Below are positions 1 to 9,588 of a stretch of DNA of 33,247 bases, piece by piece. Position 1 is the stretch's first letter, and each line of letters begins with the position of its first letter. The position numbers and the translations under genes were made by a program. The notes under the pieces were generated by a model that saw only the letters and a program-made list of their open reading frames with translations, had not been told where the DNA came from and did no database searches. This DNA comes from Gammaproteobacteria bacterium (GTDB lineage: Bacteria; Pseudomonadota; Gammaproteobacteria; Pseudomonadales; Pseudohongiellaceae). The DNA lies in assembly GCA_002731775.1 (NCBI GenBank), contig PCCP01000040.1:22363-55609 (forward strand), given 5' to 3'.

Positions 1-177
1 CTGTCATCGGCTGTTTGTTCATCGCAGATTGCAGGCGGTGGCAGACAGTAACTCAAGGGCCGCGAACCCTATTGATTTGTGAAAGTTTCCCGATTATAGC
101 GTAAGAACCAAGTTTTTTGTGTCCAATACACATGAATCGGGCATAATGATTGACCAATAAATCGGGAAAATCAGCCA

Positions 178-456
178 ATGACCACAGCCAACGCGCGGCA
201 CATATTAGTAGACACAAAAGAAGAATGTCTTCAACTTAAAGATCGAATAGACGCAGGGGAAGACTTTGCAGAGGTTGCCCATGCGCATTCCAACTGCCCT
301 TCGAAAGCGCAGGGCGGTGACCTTGGTCAGTTTGGACCAGGCATGATGGTAAAGGAGTTTGATGCGGTTGTTTTTAGCGCGGATATCAATACGGTGCAGG
401 GTCCGGTCAAAACGCAATTCGGCTATCATCTCCTGCAAGTAACGAGCAGGGACTAA
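178..456 (+). CDS. ppiC: Parvulin-type peptidyl-prolyl cis-trans isomerase PpiC
   Basis: A 92-residue single-domain parvulin that catalyses cis-trans isomerisation of peptidyl-prolyl bonds. The whole protein is the rotamase fold: an N-terminal ARHILV strand with the conserved His, the SNCPSKAQGGDLGQF segment, the FDAVVF helix and the C-terminal QFGYHLLQV strand with the second conserved His. Length matches the stand-alone E. coli PpiC (about 93 residues). There is no signal peptide or membrane segment, so it should be cytoplasmic, unlike the larger periplasmic SurA and PpiD. The ATG is the first in frame; a weak GGGA lies about 13 bases upstream. It precedes the nudF-parE block but is separated from it by a decayed gene, so co-transcription is uncertain. 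Confidence 0.93.
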   Translation: MTTANARHILVDTKEECLQLKDRIDAGEDFAEVAHAHSNCPSKAQGGDLGQFGPGMMVKEFDAVVFSADINTVQGPVKTQFGYHLLQVTSRD

Positions 457-727
457 TTCCAAACTATTCGCTTCCTAACGCCACCTGAATGAAGCTTCTT
501 TTCCTCTGCACAGGCAATTCATGTAGATCAAAAACAGCGGAAGCCTGAGCCAGAGAACTCGCACCGCTGCGCGCACCGGGGCTCGAGCCAGGGTCGAAGG
601 CAACGCAGACGAATTTGAAGAAGGTTTTGACAGTGTTTGCGAACACATAAAGAATCAAATGATTGCGTTACTGACTCGCCTGGCCAGCGCTTCGTCGAAA
701 CAATCCTGAGCAGGAACTAATCCCAAA
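444..727. repeat. Imperfect 20-bp direct repeats bracketing the arsC remnant
   Basis: Positions 444-463 (gagcagggactaattccaaa) and 708-727 (gagcaggaactaatcccaaa) agree at 18 of 20 bases. The first copy covers the end of ppiC. The second covers the end of the arsC-like remnant and reaches the nudF start codon. The 244 bases between them are almost exactly the decayed gene. This may be a duplication footprint or a recombination site; chance is possible because both copies carry an AGGA ribosome-binding-like core. Confidence 0.45.
489..709 (+). pseudogene. Remnant of a LMW-phosphatase-type arsenate reductase (arsC-like)
   Basis: The frame from ATG 489 reads MKLLFLCTGNSCRSKTAEA and then a TGA. 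This is the N-terminus of the low-molecular-weight protein tyrosine phosphatase / thioredoxin-type ArsC family, including the CX5R phosphate loop (C7 to R13). The same frame stays readable a little further (ARELAP). A different frame, ending at the TGA at 707-709, then reads EGNADEFEEGFDSVCEHI followed by KNQMIALLTRL, which resembles the C-terminal helix of ArsC. The span is about 73 codons, whereas the family is normally about 130-145 residues. About half the gene has therefore been lost from the middle, and the reading frame changes across the gap. The product cannot be a functional reductase. It lies between ppiC and nudF, same strand. The family call rests on motif recognition only. Confidence 0.72.
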
Positions 728-1347
728 TGAACAAGCTGCAGTCCAAATTCGGTATCGCCGATACCGAGGTGATTTCACGGGAAATTTGCCATAGTGGATT
801 TTTACAACTGGACCGCCTGCAGCTTCGGCACAAATTATTTGCCGGCGGTTGGAGTAAAGTCATGGACAGAGAACTGCTTGTCAAGGGTCAGGCAGTTGGT
901 GTCTTGTTGTTTGATCCTAGCCGGGAAGAAGTTGTTCTCGTGCGCCAGTTCAGAGTCGGCATGATCGATGAAAAGCACAGTCCGTGGCTGCTAGAGTTGG
1001 TGGCAGGCATGGTAGAAGAAAAAGAAGATTTGTTGGAGGTTGCCCGTCGAGAGGCCGAAGAAGAGTCTAATTGCAGCCCCGAAAATCTGATCGAAATCTG
1101 TAGCTACTATAATAGTCCGGGTACCAGCAACGAAAAACTTAGCCTGTTTTGCGGACAGGTCGACGCCGGTAATGCCGGCGGTGTATTTGGTTTAAGCGAA
1201 GAACATGAAGATATTCAGGTTGTGGTGTTGTCGGTTAATGCGCTGTTTGCGGCAGTTGACTCGGGGCTGATTAACAACGCCATGACTATCATTGCAAGCC
1301 AATGGTTGCAATTACACAAAGAAGAGTTAGTGCAACGCTGGAATTAG
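727..1347 (+). CDS. nudF: ADP-ribose pyrophosphatase, Nudix family (NudF)
   Basis: A 206-residue Nudix hydrolase expected to cleave ADP-ribose to AMP and ribose 5-phosphate in the cytoplasm. The Nudix box starts at G94 (GMVEEKE), continues through the RREAEEE core (residues 108-114) and ends near residue 116. The catalytic REXXEE glutamates are present, but the glycine normally following them is Asn (N115). The VRQFRVG segment (residues 72-78) and ELVAGM are typical of the ADP-ribose subfamily. Length fits E. coli NudF (209 residues). An AGGA lies about 11 bases upstream of the ATG. It is the first gene of the conserved nudF-yqiB-cpdA-yqiA-parE order, although 256 bases separate it from the next start, so yqiB may have its own promoter. 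Confidence 0.92.
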   Translation: MNKLQSKFGIADTEVISREICHSGFLQLDRLQLRHKLFAGGWSKVMDRELLVKGQAVGVLLFDPSREEVVLVRQFRVGMIDEKHSPWLLELVAGMVEEKEDLLEVARREAEEESNCSPENLIEICSYYNSPGTSNEKLSLFCGQVDAGNAGGVFGLSEEHEDIQVVVLSVNALFAAVDSGLINNAMTIIASQWLQLHKEELVQRWN

Positions 1348-1416
1348 ATTTTCTCCGCCAGATTCGGGGGTGATATCGAGCGGAAACTTATTAGAAGAGA
1401 AGCTCGCATTAATGTG

Positions 1417-1491
1417 ACAATTGGTTACAATTGGGAAAATGCGTCCGACGGGCAGGTGGACAGTGGCTGTTCATCTTATCGACGTAAGATG
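1417..1491. promoter_or_regulatory. Possible operator elements upstream of yqiB
   Basis: The gap between nudF and yqiB contains two small structured elements. Positions 1417-1436 hold a tandem 10-mer (acaattggtt, acaattggga), in which each copy contains the palindrome caattg. Positions 1472-1491 form a perfect 7-bp inverted repeat, catctta and taagatg, around a 6-base loop. Neither has a U-tract, so a terminator is unlikely. They could be binding sites controlling the yqiB-cpdA-yqiA genes. No regulator can be named. Confidence 0.25.
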
Positions 1492-1603
1492 TTGGCTCAG
1501 GGATATGGAGACAAGCCGATAAAAGACTAAATCAGGCAGCCTATTCGCTTTTAAACCGGAAGTGACAGTGAACCTGCCGAACGCAAGGAATCCATGCTTA
1601 AAA

Positions 1604-2170
1604 ATGGCGAGATCCAGTTACCGTATTGATCTGATTAAACAGATGGCTGAATGTGATGCCAACTTCATTCGGCTGCTCAAATTATTACCGTATCTGCAGG
1701 CTTACAGAGACAGGTCGTTTTTGGAGCATGCTCTGCTGCAAGCTTCCCTCGAGCAACTGAATAATGGCATGTATATAAGCGACAGCGAGCCAGAAAAAGC
1801 GCTGGAAGGCCTTAGCTCCGAATTCGTAATCGCCGATCTGGAAAATACTGCAGACAAAGTCACTGTTGAAATGAAAATTGTTGAAGCATTTAAGTATACA
1901 ACGACTCTGGAAATTACGCAGCAGCCAGAGCTAAAACAGTGGATGACTAATCCATCGATGCTGGTGCGCGTTTATCATGATGCCTCTACTGCAGAAGTCG
2001 TGTCTTACCAGGGACACCGGAACTTGAAACCCAGATATTCACGACCCAATCCTCAGATGTATCATACGGATGAAAAGATGCAAGTTAATGCTTTTCTGGG
2101 TGAGTGGTTAACTCTGTGCTTGAAAGTTGGAAGATGCGCAAAGGTGCCCGATAGTTTAATGAGTATTTAA
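1604..2170 (+). CDS. yqiB: DUF1249 family protein YqiB
   Basis: A member of the DUF1249 family, whose biochemical function is unknown. Recognisable landmarks are the N-terminal YRIDLIKQMAECDANFIRLL segment, the YTTTLEI strand, VRVYHDA, and the C-terminal YHTDEKMQVNAFLGEWL block, the strongest family signature. The frame is open from a GTG at 1562, but homologues begin just before the YRIDL segment. I therefore prefer ATG 1604, preceded by AAGGAA at 1585-1590, giving 188 residues. This is longer than E. coli YqiB (140) because of an insertion around residues 35-75. It lies between nudF and cpdA exactly as in E. coli and Pseudomonas, which supports the identification even though the role is unknown. 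Confidence 0.88.
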   Translation: MARSSYRIDLIKQMAECDANFIRLLKLLPYLQAYRDRSFLEHALLQASLEQLNNGMYISDSEPEKALEGLSSEFVIADLENTADKVTVEMKIVEAFKYTTTLEITQQPELKQWMTNPSMLVRVYHDASTAEVVSYQGHRNLKPRYSRPNPQMYHTDEKMQVNAFLGEWLTLCLKVGRCAKVPDSLMSI

Positions 2171-2205
2171 TCAGATGCTCCTCAATTAATATCTCCAAGA
2201 AAATC

Positions 2206-3024
2206 TTGACACTATTGACTCCACACAACCCAATAAACATCGTTCAAGTTACCGATCCCCATCTCTATAAACATGCGAAGGGCACTTTACTGGGAATGAA
2301 CACGCAGGATAGTCTGGATCATGTAATCAAGTTGGTGCAGGAGACCGAGACTGATATTGACCTGCTGCTGGCTACAGGGGATATAGCACAGGATGCTTCA
2401 GCTGAGGCCTACAATAATTTTATTCGCACTGTGGCTGTTATCGATGCGCCGCTGCGCTGGATACCTGGGAATCATGACAGTGCGACCTTAATGCTTGAAA
2501 TGGCGCAGGGAACAGACGCCGGTGAGAAATCCCTAAGACTTGCCAATTGGCTGGTCCTGTTACTGGACACCAGCATAGAGGGTAAAGTGCATGGCAGATT
2601 GGCTGAATCGGAGTTGAAATTGCTCGGGAATAGTCTCGATGCGGCACAGGGAGACAAGGGGATAGATCACTGCCTGGTTTGTCTGCACCATAATCCGATT
2701 CCCGGAAATGCGGGATGGATGAAAGATATAGGCCTGATTAACGATGATCAGTTCTTTGAGATTATCGATCGATTCGATAAAGTTAGCTGCATTCTCTACG
2801 GGCACATACATCAGGATCTAGATTTTATGCACAGGAATATTCGATGTCTGTGCACGCCGTCTACGTGCATACAATTCAAGGCCGACGTGACCAACTTTGA
2901 GCTGGATAAAGTGAATCCTGCTTATCGTTCCCTGAAACTGTTTGCCGATGGCGCCATCGAAACCGAAGTGAGAAGAGTGGGTGACTATACCCTGGAAACG
3001 GACTACGGCAGCAGAAGCTATTAA
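2206..3024 (+). CDS. cpdA: 3',5'-cyclic AMP phosphodiesterase CpdA
   Basis: A 272-residue class III cyclic-nucleotide phosphodiesterase of the calcineurin-like metallophosphatase superfamily. It should hydrolyse cAMP to 5'-AMP and so tune CRP/Vfr signalling. All the metal-binding motifs are visible in order: DPH (VTDPHLY), GD (ATGDIAQD), GNHD (IPGNHDSA), the His pair in LHHNPIP, and GHIH (LYGHIHQD). Length matches E. coli CpdA (275). The start is a TTG with only a weak upstream AAGA; another TTG three codons downstream is also possible. The reading frame from 2206 gives the short N-terminal extension typical of the family. It is 7 bases upstream of yqiA and likely co-transcribed with it. Confidence 0.93.
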   Translation: MTLLTPHNPINIVQVTDPHLYKHAKGTLLGMNTQDSLDHVIKLVQETETDIDLLLATGDIAQDASAEAYNNFIRTVAVIDAPLRWIPGNHDSATLMLEMAQGTDAGEKSLRLANWLVLLLDTSIEGKVHGRLAESELKLLGNSLDAAQGDKGIDHCLVCLHHNPIPGNAGWMKDIGLINDDQFFEIIDRFDKVSCILYGHIHQDLDFMHRNIRCLCTPSTCIQFKADVTNFELDKVNPAYRSLKLFADGAIETEVRRVGDYTLETDYGSRSY

Positions 3025-3031
3025 TGGATTA

Positions 3032-3622
3032 ATGAGCGCACCGGCCACCGTACTTTACCTCCACGGTTTTCTCAGTTCTCCCCAGTCCAAAAAAGCACAG
3101 CAAACCCTGCGCTATTGCAAGCAACGGGGCATGGGAGAGAATGTCCTGATTCCGCAGATGCGGCATGGGCCCGCGCAGACCATGGCCGAGCTCAAAGTCA
3201 TAGTCGAGGCCCAGGACTCGCGTCGACTGGTACTTATCGGAAGCTCCCTCGGGGGCTTCTACGCCACCTATCTGGCGGAGGAATACGGGTTTCCTGCGGC
3301 CCTGATAAATCCTGCGGTGCGACCGTTCGAGTTGTGGCAGGAACACCTGGGGCAGCACCGGAATTATTACACCGATGAGATCCACACGGTAACAAAAAAA
3401 CATATTGAAGAACTAAAAAAACTGGACAGATCTCAGTTACAATATCCACGAAATATCATGGTGTTGCTGCAGAGCGACGACGAGGTTCTGGATTACACAC
3501 AAGCACGCGAAAAATTCAATTCTTCGAGGTGCATAGTCAGGGAGAATGGCAGTCACAGCTTCGAGGATTTTGCTGCTGAATTGCCTGCTATCTTCGACTT
3601 TTTGCTATCGAGATTAGACTGA
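3032..3622 (+). CDS. yqiA: YqiA-type alpha/beta-fold esterase
   Basis: A 196-residue alpha/beta hydrolase of the UPF0227/YqiA family; the E. coli member shows esterase activity on acyl-CoA and p-nitrophenyl esters. The oxyanion strand and loop read YLHGFLSSPQS, the nucleophile elbow is GSSLGG, the acid lies in LLQSDDEVLDY and the catalytic His in GSHSFEDF. I chose ATG 3032, giving MSAPATVLYLHGF, rather than the ATG at 2981. The earlier start would overlap the end of cpdA by 44 bases and add an unrelated leader. It sits between cpdA and parE as in other gammaproteobacteria. The natural substrate is unknown. Confidence 0.9.
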   Translation: MSAPATVLYLHGFLSSPQSKKAQQTLRYCKQRGMGENVLIPQMRHGPAQTMAELKVIVEAQDSRRLVLIGSSLGGFYATYLAEEYGFPAALINPAVRPFELWQEHLGQHRNYYTDEIHTVTKKHIEELKKLDRSQLQYPRNIMVLLQSDDEVLDYTQAREKFNSSRCIVRENGSHSFEDFAAELPAIFDFLLSRLD

Positions 3623-3652
3623 TTTATGTGCCATTATTCAGAGGTGCCCTAA

Positions 3653-5605
<1,953 letters not shown>

Positions 5606-5647
5606 CCTGTGATCTGAAGCCAATCGAATTGAAACACTGAGAAAAAC

Positions 5648-7903
5648 ATGAATCACGACATAACAGCTAATGCAGACGGCGTCGAACAGATTGCGCTGAA
5701 AACCTATACCCAACGGGCGTATCTCAACTATGCGATGTACGTTATCAATGACCGGGCATTACCGAGTCTGGGTGATGGACTGAAGCCGGTGCAGCGCCGT
5801 ATCATTTACGCGATGTCAGAGTTAGGTCTTAAAGCCTCCGCTAAATTCAAAAAATCCGCCCGAACCATTGGTGATGTTATAGGTAAATTTCATCCCCACG
5901 GTGATTCCGCATGTTACGAGGCAATGGTGCTGATGGCGCAACCGTTTGCCTACCGTTACCCGTTAATAGATGGTCAAGGCAACTGGGGGTCTCAAGATGA
6001 TCCGAAATCTTTTGCGGCGATGCGTTATACCGAATCTCGATTGCGAGCCTATGTCGATGTGTTACTGGGTGAATTGGGACAGGGCACGGTCGACTGGAAG
6101 CCGAATTTTGATGGGACCCTCGATGAGCCGAAGATGCTTCCAGCGAGGTTGCCCAACGTACTGCTAAATGGTGGCAGCGGCATAGCAGTCGGGATGGCGA
6201 CGGACATACCTCCTCATAATCTCAGGGAGGTCGCGCGCGCATGTATTCACCTGCTGGACCAGCCCAAAGCGACGGTGGAAGATCTGTGTAAGTATATCAA
6301 GGGACCGGACTTTCCCACCGAAGCCGAGCTCATCACGCCGAAAGAAGAAATTGTAGAGCTGTACCGGAGCGGGCGAGGCTCGCTAAAAGCCCGCGCCATT
6401 TATCTCATCGAAAACGGCGAAATAGTGATTACGGCCCTGCCCTACCAGGTCTCCGGCGCCAAAGTGCTGGAGCAGATCGCAACCCAGATGCAAAAGAAAA
6501 AACTGCCAATGGTGGTTGACCTGAGGGATGAATCCGACCATGAAAACCCAACACGGATAGTCGTGGTGCCGCGGTCAAATCGCATCGACATGGATAGTCT
6601 CATGTCACATCTGTTTTCCACTACCGACCTGGAGAGAAATTACCGGGTCAACTTCAACATGATCGGAATCAATAATAGGCCGCAGGTGAAAGACATCGCG
6701 TCTCTGTTGAAGGAGTGGCTGCAGTTTCGCACTACCACGGTAAAAAGAAGACTACAGTTTCGTCTCGACAAAATATTAAGTCGAATGCATATCCTCGAAG
6801 GGCTATTGATTGCATTTCTCAATATTGAAGAAGTCATCAGGATCATCCGAACGCAGGACAAGCCCAAGCCTGCTCTTATTATAAAATTCAAAATTTCGGA
6901 GTTGCAGGCAGAAGCCATAATGGAATTGAGACTGCGGCAATTGGCCAAACTTGAAGAAATCAAGATAGAGGCTGAACAGAAAGAACTGGGTGCGGAACGC
7001 AAGGGTCTGGAACAACTCCTCAAATCTGCGACCCGATTAAAAACATTTATCAAGAAGGAAATCCAGGCCGACGCGGAGAAGTTTGGAGATGACAGAAGAA
7101 CGCCAATCGTGGTGCGAGATGAAGCGAAGGCCTTCAGTGAAACCGAGCTATTATCGACAGAGCCGGTTACCATCGTCTTGTCGGAGCGCGGCTGGATGCG
7201 GGCAGCCAAGGGTCACGATGTAGATCCTACCGCCTTGCAATACAAATCAGGGGATGGATTCAAGCTGGCGGCGCGAGGCAAGAGCAACCAGTTAGCTATT
7301 TTTCTCGATTCAACCGGGCGCGCGTACTCGCTACCCGCTCACAGCCTGCCGTCGGCACGGGGCCAGGGCGAGCCGGTCTCAGGGAAAGTCAACCCGCCCT
7401 CCGGTGCTACCTTCGAAGGAGTACTTATAGGAGAAGATGACAGGGATGTGTTACTTGCCAGTGATGCCGGCTATGGCTTTGTGGCGAAAGTCGGCGACCT
7501 GAGCAGTAAGAATAAATCGGGGAAGTTAATACTGAGACTACCAAAGGGGAGTAAGGTATTGCCTGCAATCACAGTCAATGATTATGCCAGTGATCTGATT
7601 GTGGCAATTACCAACGAAGGCAGGATGTTAATGTTTCCGTTAAGCGATCTCCCGCGCCTTGCCAAAGGCAAGGGCAACAAGATTATTAATATTTCCCGCG
7701 CGCGGGTAGCGGATCGACTGGAGTTTGTTGTTGCGCTGGTTGCGTTGACCGCCGAAGATACCCTGACGGTCCACGCGGGACGGCGTCATCACAATCTAAA
7801 ACCAGCGGACTTGCTACATTATCGCGGTGAAAGGGGGCGACGAGGCAATAAATTGCCACGTGGATTTCAGAATGTTGATCGTATAGAACTGGGGCAGCTC
7901 TGA
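5648..7903 (+). CDS. parC: DNA topoisomerase IV subunit A (ParC)
   Basis: Breakage-reunion subunit of topoisomerase IV, forming a C2E2 tetramer with ParE. The 751-residue length equals the family norm. The winged-helix active-site tyrosine is Y127 in AAMRYTES. The quinolone-resistance region reads [11 protein letters not shown] with Ser87 and Glu91, aligned with E. coli Ser80 and Glu84, so it is wild type at both positions. The tower and coiled-coil region spans roughly residues 350-480. The C-terminal third is the beta-pinwheel DNA-wrapping domain (repeats such as [13 protein letters not shown] and [15 protein letters not shown]). Adjacent parE and parC, rather than separated genes, is the arrangement common outside the enterobacteria. 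Confidence 0.97.
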   Translation: MNHDITANADGVEQIALKTYTQRAYLNYAMYVINDRALPSLGDGLKPVQRRIIYAMSELGLKASAKFKKSARTIGDVIGKFHPHGDSACYEAMVLMAQPFAYRYPLIDGQGNWGSQDDPKSFAAMRYTESRLRAYVDVLLGELGQGTVDWKPNFDGTLDEPKMLPARLPNVLLNGGSGIAVGMATDIPPHNLREVARACIHLLDQPKATVEDLCKYIKGPDFPTEAELITPKEEIVELYRSGRGSLKARAIYLIENGEIVITALPYQVSGAKVLEQIATQMQKKKLPMVVDLRDESDHENPTRIVVVPRSNRIDMDSLMSHLFSTTDLERNYRVNFNMIGINNRPQVKDIASLLKEWLQFRTTTVKRRLQFRLDKILSRMHILEGLLIAFLNIEEVIRIIRTQDKPKPALIIKFKISELQAEAIMELRLRQLAKLEEIKIEAEQKELGAERKGLEQLLKSATRLKTFIKKEIQADAEKFGDDRRTPIVVRDEAKAFSETELLSTEPVTIVLSERGWMRAAKGHDVDPTALQYKSGDGFKLAARGKSNQLAIFLDSTGRAYSLPAHSLPSARGQGEPVSGKVNPPSGATFEGVLIGEDDRDVLLASDAGYGFVAKVGDLSSKNKSGKLILRLPKGSKVLPAITVNDYASDLIVAITNEGRMLMFPLSDLPRLAKGKGNKIINISRARVADRLEFVVALVALTAEDTLTVHAGRRHHNLKPADLLHYRGERGRRGNKLPRGFQNVDRIELGQL

Positions 7904-8048
7904 ATACTTCAGGGCGCTTCCTTCAAGCGGGTCTGCACTCGGCGTTAGAGCTGCTTGAAAGGGGGTCTACCTGCCTGCGCACCCTGCCTGAAAGCCTGCG
8001 CATCACTGTAGTATTTGGAGCTGGCCTTATTGAGAAGACGCCGTCGGA

Positions 8049-9467
8049 TTAGTCTGAATATAGCGTCATCAATTGTATAGCCTGACGCTCCAGCAACAAT
8101 TTGTAATCCGACATGGGCGCATGGCTGAAGTAGGTCATAATCTGTTCTTCATCGTCGACGACGATGGAAAACTGCTCGGCACTCACGCGCGTTCCCGCGC
8201 CTGCATGCTCAAAGCAACTCGCGCTAATAAGCAATGCATTATCCGGGCATTCATCGCAGATCTGGCGAGTCTGATCGAGGGTCTTGCCGGTAAAATTACT
8301 GGTATCCTGGGTAATGGGGGAGTAAAGGCCGCTCACGGCTTGACCGCTGTGGACCGCCAATTTGAATTTTGCCGCAATGTGGCCCTCGTCAATAGTGGAC
8401 AGATCTCCCACCAGGTAAAGGAAAAGCTGTCCTGTACAGATAGCATAGAAAGCCTGCTCCTCCTCCAGTTGCACCGAGCCAAAATTGACTATGATCTCTC
8501 CGTCAGAACAGTAGCCGATACGGCCATTGTACAGTTGGCTGACCTTGCCGGCGAAGAAATAGTATTTGTTCAGCAAGCTGACCAGTCGCTCTTCACTCAG
8601 GGTGGAAGCGAGAAAGTGGAAGTTAGCCATCTTGATATTCAGCAGCGTAACATCCTGTTTTCCGGGAATGGCTTTGAAACTCTGCGCGTCTTCCTCCGGT
8701 TTGCGATGGCCAAAATTGTCGAGGAAAGTATTTTGGGCAAGAAATTCCGCGGTGGCATTGAATTGTTTGATGGCGACACTGATCTCACTATTGCTGTCCG
8801 GCTCGGGACAGGTTTCAATTTTCCCCTTGCGAATATTGCTTAGGGAAAAAGCCAGCAAATTAATTGGAAAACTGATGAGGTACTGGAAATAGGTTGTAGT
8901 GAGTGTGGCCGCCACCGCAATCAATATTAGAGTCGCAGCGATGACGAAGAGGAAATTATTAACCAGGCCGACTTCTATGTAGCTCAGGTCCAGCCTCAGC
9001 CGGATGTAACCGGCCACCGAATCTGTCAGTAAAATTGGAGCAAGATAAACCCCCTCGAGGGCATTGAGCTTGACCGGAAGGGGGATAATGGTCTCCACGG
9101 GCGCCTGGGTGCCAGCCGCTGCAGCGACTATTTCACGATCGATGTTTAATACGGCGACTTCGGCGATAGTTGAGTTACGGGTAATGCCGCTGAGCACGAC
9201 ATTCATGCTGATCAGGTCATTTGCCAGCACCAGTTCGGTAAGTTGTGTCGCCGTCTGTTGGGCCAGAGTCTGACCTAGACGTTCTGCCTGTTGACGCAGT
9301 AGATTCTGAGTGTTGTATGCGCTGATCAACCAGAATACACACATGGACAGCGACAGCAGTAAACACACAGCAATGCTAAACTTTCTGGAGGTCCGGGAGG
9401 TGCCAACGCCAGCGCGGACAACCGGATCGGCGGACTGCTCAGCTTGTGCCTGATTTTCTTGCAACAA
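8049..9467 (-). CDS. Membrane-anchored protein with degenerate class III cyclase homology domain (AhpA/YtjB-like N-terminus)
   Basis: A 472-residue inner-membrane protein. A first membrane segment spans about residues 30-51, followed by a periplasmic sensor-like region (52-170) and a second membrane segment (171-193). Residues about 194-246 look like a HAMP-type linker. Residues about 270-447 resemble a class III adenylate/guanylate cyclase: LLNIKMANF stands where FADIxGFT is expected, YCSDGEIIVNFG where the second metal Asp motif lies, and AVHSGQAVSG where GxHxGxxxxG is found. The first metal-binding Asp is Asn277, so cyclase activity is doubtful. The N-terminal half and position next to parC resemble the AhpA/YtjB (Smp) membrane proteins encoded near parC in Pseudomonas. 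It lies 121 bases downstream of a FimX-like gene on the same strand, so the two may work together. Its function is unknown; a pseudo-cyclase ligand sensor is an inference. Confidence 0.65.
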   Translation of the reverse strand: MLQENQAQAEQSADPVVRAGVGTSRTSRKFSIAVCLLLSLSMCVFWLISAYNTQNLLRQQAERLGQTLAQQTATQLTELVLANDLISMNVVLSGITRNSTIAEVAVLNIDREIVAAAAGTQAPVETIIPLPVKLNALEGVYLAPILLTDSVAGYIRLRLDLSYIEVGLVNNFLFVIAATLILIAVAATLTTTYFQYLISFPINLLAFSLSNIRKGKIETCPEPDSNSEISVAIKQFNATAEFLAQNTFLDNFGHRKPEEDAQSFKAIPGKQDVTLLNIKMANFHFLASTLSEERLVSLLNKYYFFAGKVSQLYNGRIGYCSDGEIIVNFGSVQLEEEQAFYAICTGQLFLYLVGDLSTIDEGHIAAKFKLAVHSGQAVSGLYSPITQDTSNFTGKTLDQTRQICDECPDNALLISASCFEHAGAGTRVSAEQFSIVVDDEEQIMTYFSHAPMSDYKLLLERQAIQLMTLYSD

Positions 9468-9588
9468 TACTACTCTCTGTCGGGGAGCCTCTGAACAATT
9501 CTACCCCCTCATGATTCGGCTTACGCTACAAGAATAGCAGGAGCTATCCACTTCCCCAATCAGTTTTCTCAGGACCTGGAAAAGCTTC

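Noticed and set aside
1..22. A possible gene start on the - strand (MNKQPMT) running off the left edge
   Set aside because: Only seven codons are visible and no ribosome binding site precedes them. In relatives a divergent tolC or thiC may lie here, but there is no sequence support, and no thiamine riboswitch was seen.
8073..8843. A 256-codon open frame on the + strand
   Set aside because: It is antisense to the cyclase-like gene, has no recognisable motifs, and the opposite frame has clear domains.
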